NCBI GenBank assembly: GCA_039720395.1
Contig: CM077824.1
Span: 22,096,013 to 22,160,012 of the forward strand
Origin: Liquidambar formosana
Taxonomy: Eukaryota > Streptophyta > Magnoliopsida > Saxifragales > Altingiaceae
Length of the DNA: 64,000 nt
Reading direction: 5' to 3'
Shown here: positions 1 through 9,492 of the stretch, in pieces
Layout of the letters: every line of letters begins with the position of its first letter
Position numbering within the stretch: position 1 is the first letter of the stretch
Made by a program: the position numbers and the translations under genes
The notes under the pieces: generated by a model
The model's input: only the letters and a program-made list of their open reading frames with translations
Database searches by the model: none
Told to the model about the DNA's origin: nothing

Positions 1-1
1 T

Positions 2-835
2 CAAAAGGTGAAGTTTCCTTATGAAGGGGCCATAGTAACACTTCAAGGGGACTACGAATTGAAACTCGCAGGTGTGCCTATATGTGAGATATAACCCGAA
101 TCAGCAGCGATACCGCTATCTGGGTTTGACTATGTCCAATGCATTGAGAAAGAGCTCGAAAAGGGTGAATTAATACCCTTGGACTTTTGCCCCCATGGCA
201 ACTTGCATGTTGGTGAAATCATGAGAAGGATGAGTTTCTTCCCAGGCATGGGGCTAGGGCGTCGCCAACAAGGGATCCCTACGTCTATTCAAAGCCGTGT
301 CACCTCATATACTTTTGGGTTAGGATATGAGCCCTCCAAAAATGATTATGCGGAAATGCTGAAGAGGAACAAAGAGAAAGTAAGAGCCAAAGCCGAGGGA
401 AGGGTGCTAGACCTGAAGATCTCGCCATATCGACCTACTTTGAATGGTTACTTCGTCAAAGAAGGGGATGATTTTCTATATTGCGGGTTTCCAGAGCCCA
501 CCTTTGACCAAGCTACCAAGATCCGAGTTCCGGGTTTTGAAATCTTCTTCACCGAATGGTATCCAATCACAGCTGAAATGGTGGATGATGATGCCATCAA
601 TGATGAGTTCTGGGAAAAGAAAGAGGAGGACTGGGCAGAGAACCTTGATGCGGGGGCTATGACTGAAATGTTCCAAGACATGATCCTCACCGTGGAAGAC
701 TCGACCATTGAAGAACTCCAGGGTTCATCCATTAGCCATGCTACCGTGCCATTCCTGAATTGGTACCTTGAATGTGGTGTCATTGCGGAGATCCATGAAG
801 AAGAAGACCTTGGCCTACCTGATAGCAGCTTGTAG
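2..835 (+). pseudogene. gag-pro ORF, C-terminal end with G-patch (E1)
   Basis: End of the first ORF of E1. The frame is open from the window edge except for one stop at 92-94, where E4 reads CAA (Gln) and E1 reads TAA, a C-to-T change. Residues encoded at about 200-330 form a glycine-rich G-patch (FFPGMGLGRRQQGI, then FGLGYEPS), a domain also found after protease in some retroviruses. The rest is acidic (EEDWAENLD, HEEEDLGL). The ORF ends with TAG at 833-835, which lies inside a predicted intron, so splicing would fuse it to RT. In E4 the part equivalent to 157-618 is replaced by unrelated sequence. G-patch assignment is from motif recognition. Confidence 0.8.
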
Positions 836-1002
836 GTGTCTTAGTTTAGTAATATTTCCCTAATTCAATAAGATGTATCTACTTTACTCACTTTGTGGAG
901 TCATAGTATTGATACAGATTTGTTTGTTTTCCTTCTTTCTTTTGTGTGTCATTCCCATTATTCCTAGTCAATAAAGTGTGCTTTCTTTCTCTATATATGC
1001 AG
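832..1002 (+). other. predicted 171-bp intron between protease and RT ORFs
   Basis: The donor GTAGGT overlaps the stop of the first ORF. The acceptor is the pyrimidine-rich tract ending TATGCAG at 1002. Joining TT (830-831) to T (1003) keeps the frame and removes the UAG. F1 (13498-13328, minus) and E4 (60334-60504) have the same sites and the same 171-bp length. A spliced pro/pol intron is a known Ogre feature. Confidence 0.75.
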
Positions 1003-4000
1003 TGTCTCTTTTCTCTCCTCTATGGATATTTATGGCATGGATATAGATCCTAGGAACGATGTCCCCCCGGAGCTTGTTGAGCAAAGGAAAAGGGGCGTCA
1101 CCGAACCTAATATGGATGAATTGGAATCAATCAACTTAGGGACGAATGAATTGCCAAGAATAGTTAAAATTGGGAAAACCCTCTCCCCCGTTGAAAAAGA
1201 AAAGATGATCTCCCTCTTGAAAACCAACATTATGGCTTTTGCATGGTCTTATGAAGACATGCCTGGCATTGACCCCGATATTGTGCAACACTATATCCCC
1301 ACCAATTCTTTAAAGAAGCCGGTAAAGCAGAAACTCAGAAGATTAAAACCAGAATGGGCTCTAAAAGTAAAAGAAGAGGTAACTAAACAACTAGACGCGG
1401 GTTTCCTCCAAGTTGTGGAGTACCCCGAGTGGCTGTCGAATATAGTGCCTGTGCCTAAAAAAGATGGGAAAGTAAGGATGTGTGTCGATTTCCGAGATCT
1501 CAACGCCGCGAGCCCTAAGGATGACTTTCCTTTACCCCATATCGACGTGTTGGTGGATAGTACAGTGGGACATGCACTCCTCTCCTTCATGGACGGATTC
1601 TCTGGGTATAACCAGATAAAGATGGCGCCTCAAGACATGGAGAAAACAGCCTTTATCACGCAATGGGGAACGTACTGTTACAAGGTAATGCCTTTTGGCT
1701 TAAGAAACGCTGGGGCTACTTACCAAAGAGCAGCTACAACCTTATTGCATGATATGATCCATAAGGAAGTCGAGGTTTATGTCGATGATATGATCGTAAA
1801 GTCCGTGGATAGAGAAGGGCATTTCAAGGCACTAGAGAAATTCCTAGAGCGAGCAAAAAAGTACAATCTCCGTCTCAACCCACAGAAGTGCGCTTTTGGT
1901 GTCACTGCAGGCAAGTTATTGGGGTTTATGATCACTCAGAGAGGTATCGAAGTGGACCCAGGGAAGATAAAAGCTATTGTGGAGATGGAGCCGCCTAGCA
2001 CTGAGAAGCAGATCCAGGGTTTTTTGGGAAGAGTTCAATACATAAGCCGATTCATTGCCAACTTAACTATGGTTTGCGAACCAATCTTCAAATTGCTTAA
2101 GAAAGGTGTGCCAAAAGTATGGAACGAAGAATGCCAAGAGGCCTTTGAGACCATTAAGAGATACTTGAGCAATCCTCCAATCTTAGTTCCCCCACGGCAA
2201 GGTGCGCCACTTGTGTTATACTTAACGGTCACCGAAACTGCGGCGGGGGCTATGTTAGCTCAATATCTCGAAGGGTCTACAAAGGAGAATGCCATCTATT
2301 ACTTAAGCAAGAAAATGACAGACTATGAAGTGAAGTACAATGCGATTGAAAAAGCTTGTGTGGCACTAGTATGGGCGACGCAGAAACTCCGACACTACAT
2401 GATGTCCTTCGAAGTGTTCTTGATAAGTCGCATGGACCCGTTGAAGTACCTGGTAGAAAGGCCAGTATTGTCATTCAGAACTGCTCGATGGTTAATTCTC
2501 CTCAATGAATTCGACATCAAGTACGTGAATCAGAAGTCTATCAAGGGAAGCGTCATCGCAGACTACCTAGCCAGCTGTCCGGTGTCATCATCCGCTCCGT
2601 TCAACGATCAATTCCCAGATGAGGACGTGCTAGAGATTGGTAGAAAAACTTGGAGAGTATACTTCGATGGGGCAGCCAATAAGAAAGGTTATGGGATAGG
2701 AGTCCTGCTGGTCTCACCCGAAGAGGCATTTACACCGTTAGCGGTCAAGTTGGGGTTCGAAGCTACCAACAACATTGCTGAGTATGAGGCCTGTATCCTA
2801 GCACTGGAAGCGGCACTTGAATTGGGGATCAAAGAATTGGAAGTGTTCGGGGACTCAGCACTAATCATTTGCCAGATAAAAGGGGAATGGAAAACTCGAG
2901 ATGAGAAATTGTTGCCTTACCATGCCTACCTGGAAGCTCTAACCAAGGAGTTCTCAGAGATAGAGTTCAACTACCTTTCAAGAAACAAGAACCAGTTCGC
3001 CGATGCCTTGGCGACCCTAGCATCCATGGTGGAGATACCTGAAGGGGGAAATGTGAAGCCGTCGGTGATAGAATGCCGAGACAAGCCTGTGTACTGTTGT
3101 GCAATCCGAGGAGGAGAGGTAAATGATGGCCGTCCGTGGTTCCATGACATAAAGAAGTTCATTAAAGAAAGGGAATACCCAGAAGGAGCATCTCGTATCG
3201 ATAGAAAAACCCTAAGGCGGTTGGCGAGTCACTATGTACTTTGTGGAGGAAAGCTATATCAGAGATCATACGACGGGATCCACCTGTTGTGTGTCACCGA
3301 GGAGGAAGCCGAGCATCTGATTAAAGAAATCCATGAAGGGACAGGGGCTCTGCATATGAATGGCTATATGTTAGCTAAGAAAATCATGAGGTTAGGCTAT
3401 TATTGGTCTACCATGGAAAGAGACTGCCACGCACATGTCAAGAAGTGCCACAAATGCCAACTGTTCGCCAGTGGACAATATTTGCCTTCTATGCCTTTAA
3501 CGAGTATGTCATCACCTTGGCCATTCGCGGTATGGGGGATAGATATCATCGGACAGATCAAGCCAAAGGCATCAAATGGGCATGAATACATCCTGGTCAC
3601 CATCGACTACTTCACTAAGTGGGTGGAAGCAGCGTCCTTCAAGACCTTGAATTCCAAGAAGGTAGCACAGTTCATACAGCACAGCATCATCTATCGATAT
3701 GGGGTACCGCATGAAGTTATCTCAGACAATGGCCAGCACTTTCAGAAAGAAACCCATGAGCTCTTGCAAAAGTACAGCATAGTTCACCATCTGTCATCAC
3801 CATACCGTCCTCAGACTAATGGAGCGGTGGAAGCAGCTAACAAGAACATCAAGAAGATACTACAGAAGACTGCAGACTCACACACAGATTGGCATGAGAA
3901 GTTGCCATTGGCTCTATGGGGTTACAGAACATCAATAAGGTCGTCAACAGGGGCTACCCCTTATTCTCTAGTTTATGGAATGGAGGCCGTGTTGCCAGTT

Positions 4001-4381
4001 GAATTGGAAGTTCCTTCACTAAGAGTTGCCGTGGAGAGCCAGATAACAGAAGTGGACTGGGTTAAGAGCCGCTATGATGAGTTAGCTTTGCTGGATGAAA
4101 GGCGTTTAAGGGCGCTGTATCATGTTCAGGGGTATCAACGGAGAGTTGCCAGAGCATTCAACAAGCATGTCAAAGATCGAGGTCTAAAGAAAGGGGATGT
4201 AGTGCTGAAAGAAATCAGAGCTCCAGTGTTCGATCCGCGGGGAAAATTCAAGCCAAGTTGGGGTGGGCCATACATTATCAAAGAGATATTGCCAGCAGGG
4301 GCTGTTCGCCTCATGGATTTAGATGGAATTGAGTTCGCTCGTCCAACTAATTTGGATCAATTGAAGAAATATCATGTTTGA
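1003..4381 (+). CDS. pol: pol: RT, RNase H, archaeal-type RNase H, integrase (E1)
   Basis: Intact 1,119-codon ORF from ATG 1022; if the intron is spliced, the exon starts at 1003 and continues the gag-pro polyprotein. Reverse transcriptase spans about residues 110-290 with FRDLN, FMDGFSGYNQI, PFGLRNAGATYQR and catalytic YVDD at 253-256. A Ty3-type RNase H follows at about 395-500. A second, archaeal-type RNase H begins near 545 with the acidic set YFDGAA, AEYEA, FGDSALI and QFADALA; this is the Tat hallmark. Integrase has an HHCC zinc finger (CHKCQ, near 810) and a DDE core (GIDIIG, SDNG, GAVEAAN). The C-terminus GPYIIKEIL is an SH3-like tail. It makes and inserts the cDNA copy. All catalytic residues look present. 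Confidence 0.95.
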
Positions 4382-4727
4382 AGCCTGCTAGGTTGAAAAC
4401 CTGTAAGGGCGGCCTAGGCAAAAGTTAAGGCATAAGAACTACGTAAGACCTGATTCTCCATTCAAAAACAAAACAAAAAAAAAAAAAACAAAAAACAAAA
4501 AAAAAAAAAAAAAAAAAAAAGAAAAAAAAAAGAAGAAAAAAAAACCATGGAGATACGTAGGCAACCCATAAAGTTACCTTGGGTGCGGTCTAAATCAAAC
4601 AAGAAAATCCCAAATTTGATTTATTATTGGCAATTTATTCAAAACTAAAATTGATTGACATAGCAATTCATTGGTATTAAGTAAAAGAACTATAAATATG
4701 CCATAAATATCCTATTCTATTGAGTCT
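4382..4727 (+). ncRNA. post-pol conserved block with pseudoknot-like fold
   Basis: Right after the pol stop comes a block ending GGGCGGCCTAGGCAAAAG, also kept in diverged E2 and in E4. Then 4436-4591 shows nested pairing: outer stem CTACGT (4439-4444) with ACGTAG (4555-4560), inner stem TCTCCAT (4455-4461) with ATGGAGA (4547-4553), an A-rich loop of about 85 nt, and bulge AGACC (4446-4450) complementary to GGTCT (4587-4591). The same layout occurs in every LTR. Nothing is recognised in 4592-4727. The function is unknown; calling it RNA structure is inference. Confidence 0.6.
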
Positions 4728-6014
4728 TCAGTTTTTCTTGGGCTTCTTTGCAGCTCGCTCTTCAGCTTTCTTCTTCTCTCTTTCATGTCTTCTTTTCTTC
4801 CTCAAGTCATGTTCATAAGCTGTTGTCACTGCTTCCATAATATCTTCTCTGCAAGATCCAAGTTCATTGTTCTTGATAAGTCCAAAAATCCTTTCTCTTC
4901 GAGTAGTCTCTCTCTCACCTAAATTGCTTTTCAACCATTCCTTATACTCTGAGCTCATCATATACGGACCATCAGTATTCGTAACTTGGGTTAGTATCAA
5001 CTTGCTAGGCCATCGGTCCTTCGCCCAAGTCACTACAGAAAGACCCGCGGGCACCACAGGATAGTCACCTTTCAAGGAAGTAGGTATGGTTTGCATGACA
5101 CCCATCTGACGAAGAACCCTTGAAGGCCAATAGAAGGAAGTAGACCTCAGTCCTATGAGTCTCACCATGGCGCATCCAGAAGTCCGCAGAAGCACCTGGT
5201 CACTGCAGCCCCATATGAATACAAACCACTTGACACTCCTCCAAGAAAGGGTTTGGAAGAAACCTAGCCAATCTCTCAATGAAAATTGCCCAGGTAGTTC
5301 AATGCGGCGAAGGCAGTAATGCTGGGGCTTGTATGGTGTAATGGCAACTGGTGACAAGAAATTCAGTCTTTCAAGCAACCACATCTGCAGTAGAATGGGG
5401 CTACCTCCTAAAGGAACCTTTGGGTCCTCATGAGTTTTATCCAAACCATTCAGGGTTTCAGCTAGCACCATGGGAATCAAGTTATGGCCCTTGGCAAGGA
5501 GAGGAATCAAGTCACAGATTTGAATGGGAACATGTGGAGTACCAGTGGAAATAAGAAAACGACCAATGAGGCAAAAGGCAAGAGCATGCTTAATAGGAAA
5601 GGTAAAATTCAGAATACCTTTACTATCATAAGCTAAAAAAGAGGTTGCCAATTTCATCAAGTCTACCATATGGTCCTTTACAAACGTAGAGACATATTGT
5701 GGGTGAATCCCAAGTAGATTGGAGAAAGAAGTAAGAAAGCTTGGGCGAGGAGTAGGGAGAATGAAAGGACCTACCGTTGAAACTCCATACAATGCACAGA
5801 ATTCCTCCATGGTTGGGCACAGTTCTTCATAGTTGAAGCAGAACACATGAACTTGAGGATCCCAAAAATATGTAGTAGCAGTCAAGAGGTTCGTTTCAAG
5901 CCTCACATGCCTCAAGGAGAGCAATGGATCCAAGCTAAAGCACTTGAACTCAGATTTTGCTTCAGCACTCATAACTCTCAAAAACCCTCCTAAAAATTTG
6001 TCTAGAGCCTCCAT
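4728..6014 (-). CDS. antisense ORF, plant-mobile-domain/DUF7745-like protein (E1)
   Basis: Intact 428-residue ORF on the strand opposite to pol, between pol and the 3' LTR. Extra ORFs at this place are known in Tat/Ogre elements, some antisense. The body resembles the plant mobile domain (aminotransferase-like PMD, DUF7745) family: an N-terminal TYFWDPQVHVF, ELCPTMEEFCALYGV, then LAFCLIGRFLI and ETLNGLD. The C-terminal 40 residues are very basic (KKRRHEREKKKAEERAAK) and look like a nuclear-localisation tail. It has a TATA box 56 bp upstream. A related broken copy lies at 25651-26916. Its biochemical function is not known; the family call is from memory. Confidence 0.8.
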   Translation of the reverse strand: MEALDKFLGGFLRVMSAEAKSEFKCFSLDPLLSLRHVRLETNLLTATTYFWDPQVHVFCFNYEELCPTMEEFCALYGVSTVGPFILPTPRPSFLTSFSNLLGIHPQYVSTFVKDHMVDLMKLATSFLAYDSKGILNFTFPIKHALAFCLIGRFLISTGTPHVPIQICDLIPLLAKGHNLIPMVLAETLNGLDKTHEDPKVPLGGSPILLQMWLLERLNFLSPVAITPYKPQHYCLRRIELPGQFSLRDWLGFFQTLSWRSVKWFVFIWGCSDQVLLRTSGCAMVRLIGLRSTSFYWPSRVLRQMGVMQTIPTSLKGDYPVVPAGLSVVTWAKDRWPSKLILTQVTNTDGPYMMSSEYKEWLKSNLGERETTRRERIFGLIKNNELGSCREDIMEAVTTAYEHDLRKKRRHEREKKKAEERAAKKPKKN

Positions 6015-6062
6015 AATTTCTAATGAATGAATACAAGTAGGTTTAGGAACATCTTGGATGTG

Positions 6063-6070
6063 TTTTTATA
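6063..6070 (-). promoter_or_regulatory. TATA box of the antisense ORF (E1)
   Basis: On the minus strand this reads TATAAAAA, beginning 56 bases before the ATG at 6014. E2 has the same word at exactly the same distance (26972 to 26916). The predicted transcript would start about 30 bases downstream and run into pol in antisense. Confidence 0.6.
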
Positions 6071-6155
6071 GGGAAAAGGTCACAAATCCAAGTTCAAATA
6101 GGAAAAAACCCATCAGAATAGGAAGTTTCCTATTCAAAGTGGGATTTCCGCTTTG

Positions 6156-6217
6156 GGCTCGGGTAACCACCCAGGCCTGGGCGGCTAGCCTCCCGAGGCC
6201 TGGTGGTCACCCAAGCC
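6156..6217. repeat. GC-rich inverted repeat upstream of antisense promoter
   Basis: The left arm GGCTCGGGTAACCACC (from 6156) pairs with the right arm GGTGGTCACCCAAGCC (to 6217), extended by AGGCCT on both sides of a loop of about 18 nt. The same kind of repeat sits in the U3 of LTRs B, C and D and upstream of the E2 antisense ORF. Confidence 0.8.
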
Positions 6218-6500
6218 ACTTTGTTTTGGTTTTGCTTCTCGCTTTGTCTCGCCTTGACGCGTGATCAAACCTCCTTCCAAATGAGATATTCAACACTTTT
6301 TGAGCTTAAAATCAATCAAATTCCATCTTGAAATCAATTCCTTGAATTGATTTTATGTTCAAAAGGGTTGAATATATTTCCCCTGTGTCATGCCAACTCA
6401 AGTGACAATGTGTTAAGTCACTTTCCTCTTGCACCATGCCTGTTCAATCTTGATAAATTGATCATATATCCTCATTTCAAATCTTGATTTTTTATCCTAC
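6218..6500. other. 3' UTR spacer, no gene
   Basis: AT-rich sequence between the antisense promoter and the tandem array, with no convincing ORF. Part of it matches 54430-54505 (minus) of the D2 element in the GC-rich stretch next to the hairpin, so it belongs to the conserved 3' UTR of the family. Confidence 0.5.
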
Positions 6501-8740
6501 TTGGTTGAATGTATTCATCACTTGAATATATTTTTCCATTTCAAAAGTGTATTCACCCTTTGAATATGCTTCTCAGCTTCAAATTCTCATTCTCTATCAT
6601 ACTTGGTTGAATATATTCATCACTTGAATATATTCTTCCATTTCAAAAGCATGTTCACCCATTGAATATGCTTCCTAGTTTCAGATCCTCATTATCACTT
6701 ACTTGGTTAAATATATTCATCACTTGAATATATTTCTCCATTTCAATGGTATACTCATCACTCGAGTATACTTCTCAGATATTTCGTCACTTACTTGGTT
6801 AAGTATATCCATCACTTGGGTATATTTTTCCATTTCAATGGTATACTCATCACTTGAGTATACTTCTCAGATATTTTGCCACTTACTTGGTTAAGTATAT
6901 CCATCGCTTGGGTATATTTCTCCATTTCAATGGTATGTTCATCACTTGAACATACTTCTCAGATTATTTGTCACTTACTTGGTTAAATATATTCATGACT
7001 AGAATATATTTCTCCATTTCAATGGTGTACTCATCACTTGAGTACACTTCTCAGATTATTCTTATCTTACTTGGTTAAATATATCCGTCGTTTGGATATA
7101 TTTCTCCATTTCAATGGTATGCTCATCACTTGAGTGTACTTCTCAGCTTACTTGGTTGAATATATCCATCACTTGGATACATTTCTTCATTTCAAAAGTA
7201 TGTTCATCACTTGAACGTACTTCTCAGTCTTTCTCAATCATTAAGTATCCTTATCACTTGAGTACACTTCTCAGATTATTCTTATCCTACTTGGTTAAAT
7301 ATATCCATCGCTTGCATATATTTCTCCATTTCAATGGTATGCTCACCACTTGAGTATACTTCTCAGATTTCATTCTCAGATTACTTGGTTAAATATATCC
7401 ATCGCTTGGATATATTTCTCCATTTCAATGGTATGCTCACCACTTGAGTATACTTCTCAGATTTCATTCTCAGATTACTTGGTTAAATATATTCGCGACC
7501 TGAATATATTTCTCCATTTCAATGGTATACTCATCACTTGAGTATACTTCTCAGATATGTTGTCACTCACTTAGTTGAATATATTCGTGACCTGAATATA
7601 TCTCTCCATTTCAAAAGTACACTCATCACTTGAGTATACTTCTCAGATTATTCTTTATCCTACTTGGTTAAATATATCCATCGCTTGGATATATTTCTCC
7701 ATTTCAATGGTATGCTCACCACTTGAGTATACTTCTCAGATTTCATTCTCAGATTACTTGGTTAAATATATCCATCGCTTGGATATATTTCTCCATTTCA
7801 ATGGTATGCTCACCACTTGAGTATACTTCTCAGATTTCATTCTCAAATTACTTGGTTAAATATATCCATCGCTTGGATATATTTCTCCATTTCAATGGTA
7901 TGCTCACCACTTGAGTATACTTCTCAGATTTCATTCTCAGATTACTTGGTTAAATATATTTGCGACCTGAATATATTTCTCCATTTCAATGGTATACTCA
8001 TCACTTGAGTATACTTCTCAGATTTTTTGTCACTCACTTGGTTAAATATATTCGTGACCTGAATATATCTCTCCATTTCAAAAGTACACTCATCACTTGA
8101 GTATACTTCTCAGATTATTCTTTATCCTACTTGGTTAAATATATCCATCGCTTGGATATATTTCTCCATTTCAATGGTATGCTCACCACTTGAGTATACT
8201 TCTCAGATTTCATTCTCAGATTACTTGGTTAAATATATCCATCGCTTGGATATATTTCTCCATTTCAATGGTATGCTCACCACTTGAGTATACTTCTCAG
8301 ATTTCATTCTCAAATTACTTGGTTAAATATATCCATCGCTTGGATATATTTCTCCATTTCAATGGTATGCTCACCACTTGAGTATACTTCTCAGATTTCA
8401 TTCTCAGATTACTTGGTTAAATATATTTGCGACCTGAATATATTTCTCCATTTCAATGGTATACTCATCACTTGAGTATACTTCTCAGATTTTTTGTCAC
8501 TCACTTGGTTAAATATATTCGTGACCTGAATATACTTCTCCATTTCCAAGGTACGTTCGTCACTTGAACGTACTTTTCAGATCTCATTCTCATCACTTGG
8601 TTAAATATATTCGTGACTAGAATATATTTCTCCGTTTCAAAAGTATGTTCATTCGTAGTGGCTTGAATATGCTTCTCTTGACAATCACCAACCCCCAGTG
8701 GTTTAAGTATACTCATGACTTGAGTACACTTCCTTACTTC
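6500..8740 (+). repeat. tandem array of about 93-bp units made of hairpins (E1 3' UTR)
   Basis: About 24 units. Each unit has two short inverted repeats with 7-nt loops (usually ATCACTT or ATCGCTT), separated by TTTCTCCATTTCAATGG and followed by TTCTCAG and ACTTGGTTAA. Stems differ between units but stay complementary, for example GTATACTC/GAGTATAC, GTATGTTC/GAACATAC and GTACGTTC/GAACGTAC. A higher-order repeat of about 467 bp (five units) is present twice, at roughly 7541-8008 and 8008-8475, nearly identical. The many roughly 63-codon ORFs here are by-products of the periodicity. Tat/Ogre elements are known for tandem repeats at this site. Confidence 0.93.
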
Positions 8741-8827
8741 AGTCTCAGGTTTTCAACCTCCCATCATTGTTGGTATCAGTGTGTGATTTCTCCGGGCTTT
8801 TTGGCCAAAAATGGGTTGTTCTTTATC

Positions 8828-8868
8828 ATTGGTTCACAAGTGTAACTTGTTCGCCAATGAGGGGCTTC
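8828..8868 (+). promoter_or_regulatory. hairpin plus polypurine-like tract before 3' LTR A
   Basis: The outer arms ATTGG (8828-8832) and CCAAT (8854-8858) and the inner arms ACAAGT/ACTTGT form a hairpin directly before GAGGGGCTTC, which borders the LTR start TGTCAC at 8869. This tract is the likely plus-strand primer site, although it is not purely purine. In D2 the inner arms are GCAAGT/ACTTGC. Confidence 0.6.
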
Positions 8869-9281
8869 TGTCACACCCCATTTTTGCACCACCTTACTAG
8901 GGCTCATCATTTCATGCATGTTTTTGTTTTGTTTTTGAGTCTAGTCACTTGCATTAGTTTTCTAGAGTCACAAGGACAATGGATATGAATTTTGGTTCAA
9001 ATTGGAGTTGATCTTGAGGGATAATAAGAGCTTTTGTGACTTGAGGGGCATAATTGTCTTTTAAGTCCCAAACTTTTCATTTGACCTTGGAATGATCTCC
9101 AAATTGTCAATTGGAGTTCATATGGATGCATATGAGGTATTAAGTCCCGTGGCCCTGATGATGAGTTTAGTGTGGTTATTTACGGATTATCCTTGAAGAA
9201 TTAGTGGGAATCACAGCATGAGATTTTTGGTTAAAATGAAAAGAAAATTATTTTATTAAATTAGCCATTTTTATCATGACA

Positions 9282-9345
9282 CTAACACGTGTACGTATGT
9301 GATGAGTGTGTGTACGCACATACGATACATGTGCATGCGTGTTAG
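9282..9345. repeat. U3 inverted repeat of LTR A
   Basis: The arms CTAACACG (9282-9289) and CGTGTTAG (9338-9345) bracket further imperfect pairing such as CGTATGTG with CGCACATACG. It occupies the same place upstream of the TATA box as the GC-rich repeat of LTRs B, C and D, with a different sequence. Confidence 0.7.
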
Positions 9346-9484
9346 CGGTCAGTCTCCCAATTTTTATAAAAGACAATTTCCTTTTCCTATTCAGATTAGA
9401 AGTCTTTTATCATTATAAAATACCTTTTGATTATTCTCCAAGGAAACCTAGTCCAGGAAGGAAAGGGAAACTCCAGATTTCAGC

Positions 9485-9492
9485 TATAAATA
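9485..9492 (+). promoter_or_regulatory. LTR A TATA box
   Basis: TATAAATA followed by CTCTC. It lies about 140 bp downstream of the U3 inverted repeat and matches the TATA position in related LTRs. E4's truncated LTR begins downstream of this site and so lacks it. Confidence 0.65.

Noticed and set aside
6703..8475. Series of roughly 63-codon ORFs
   Set aside because: They repeat with the 93-94-bp array, differ only as the repeats differ, and have no start context or domain; they are products of periodicity.
6500..8740. CRISPR-like direct repeats
   Set aside because: There are no unique spacers; whole units repeat and the sequence is eukaryotic retrotransposon UTR.
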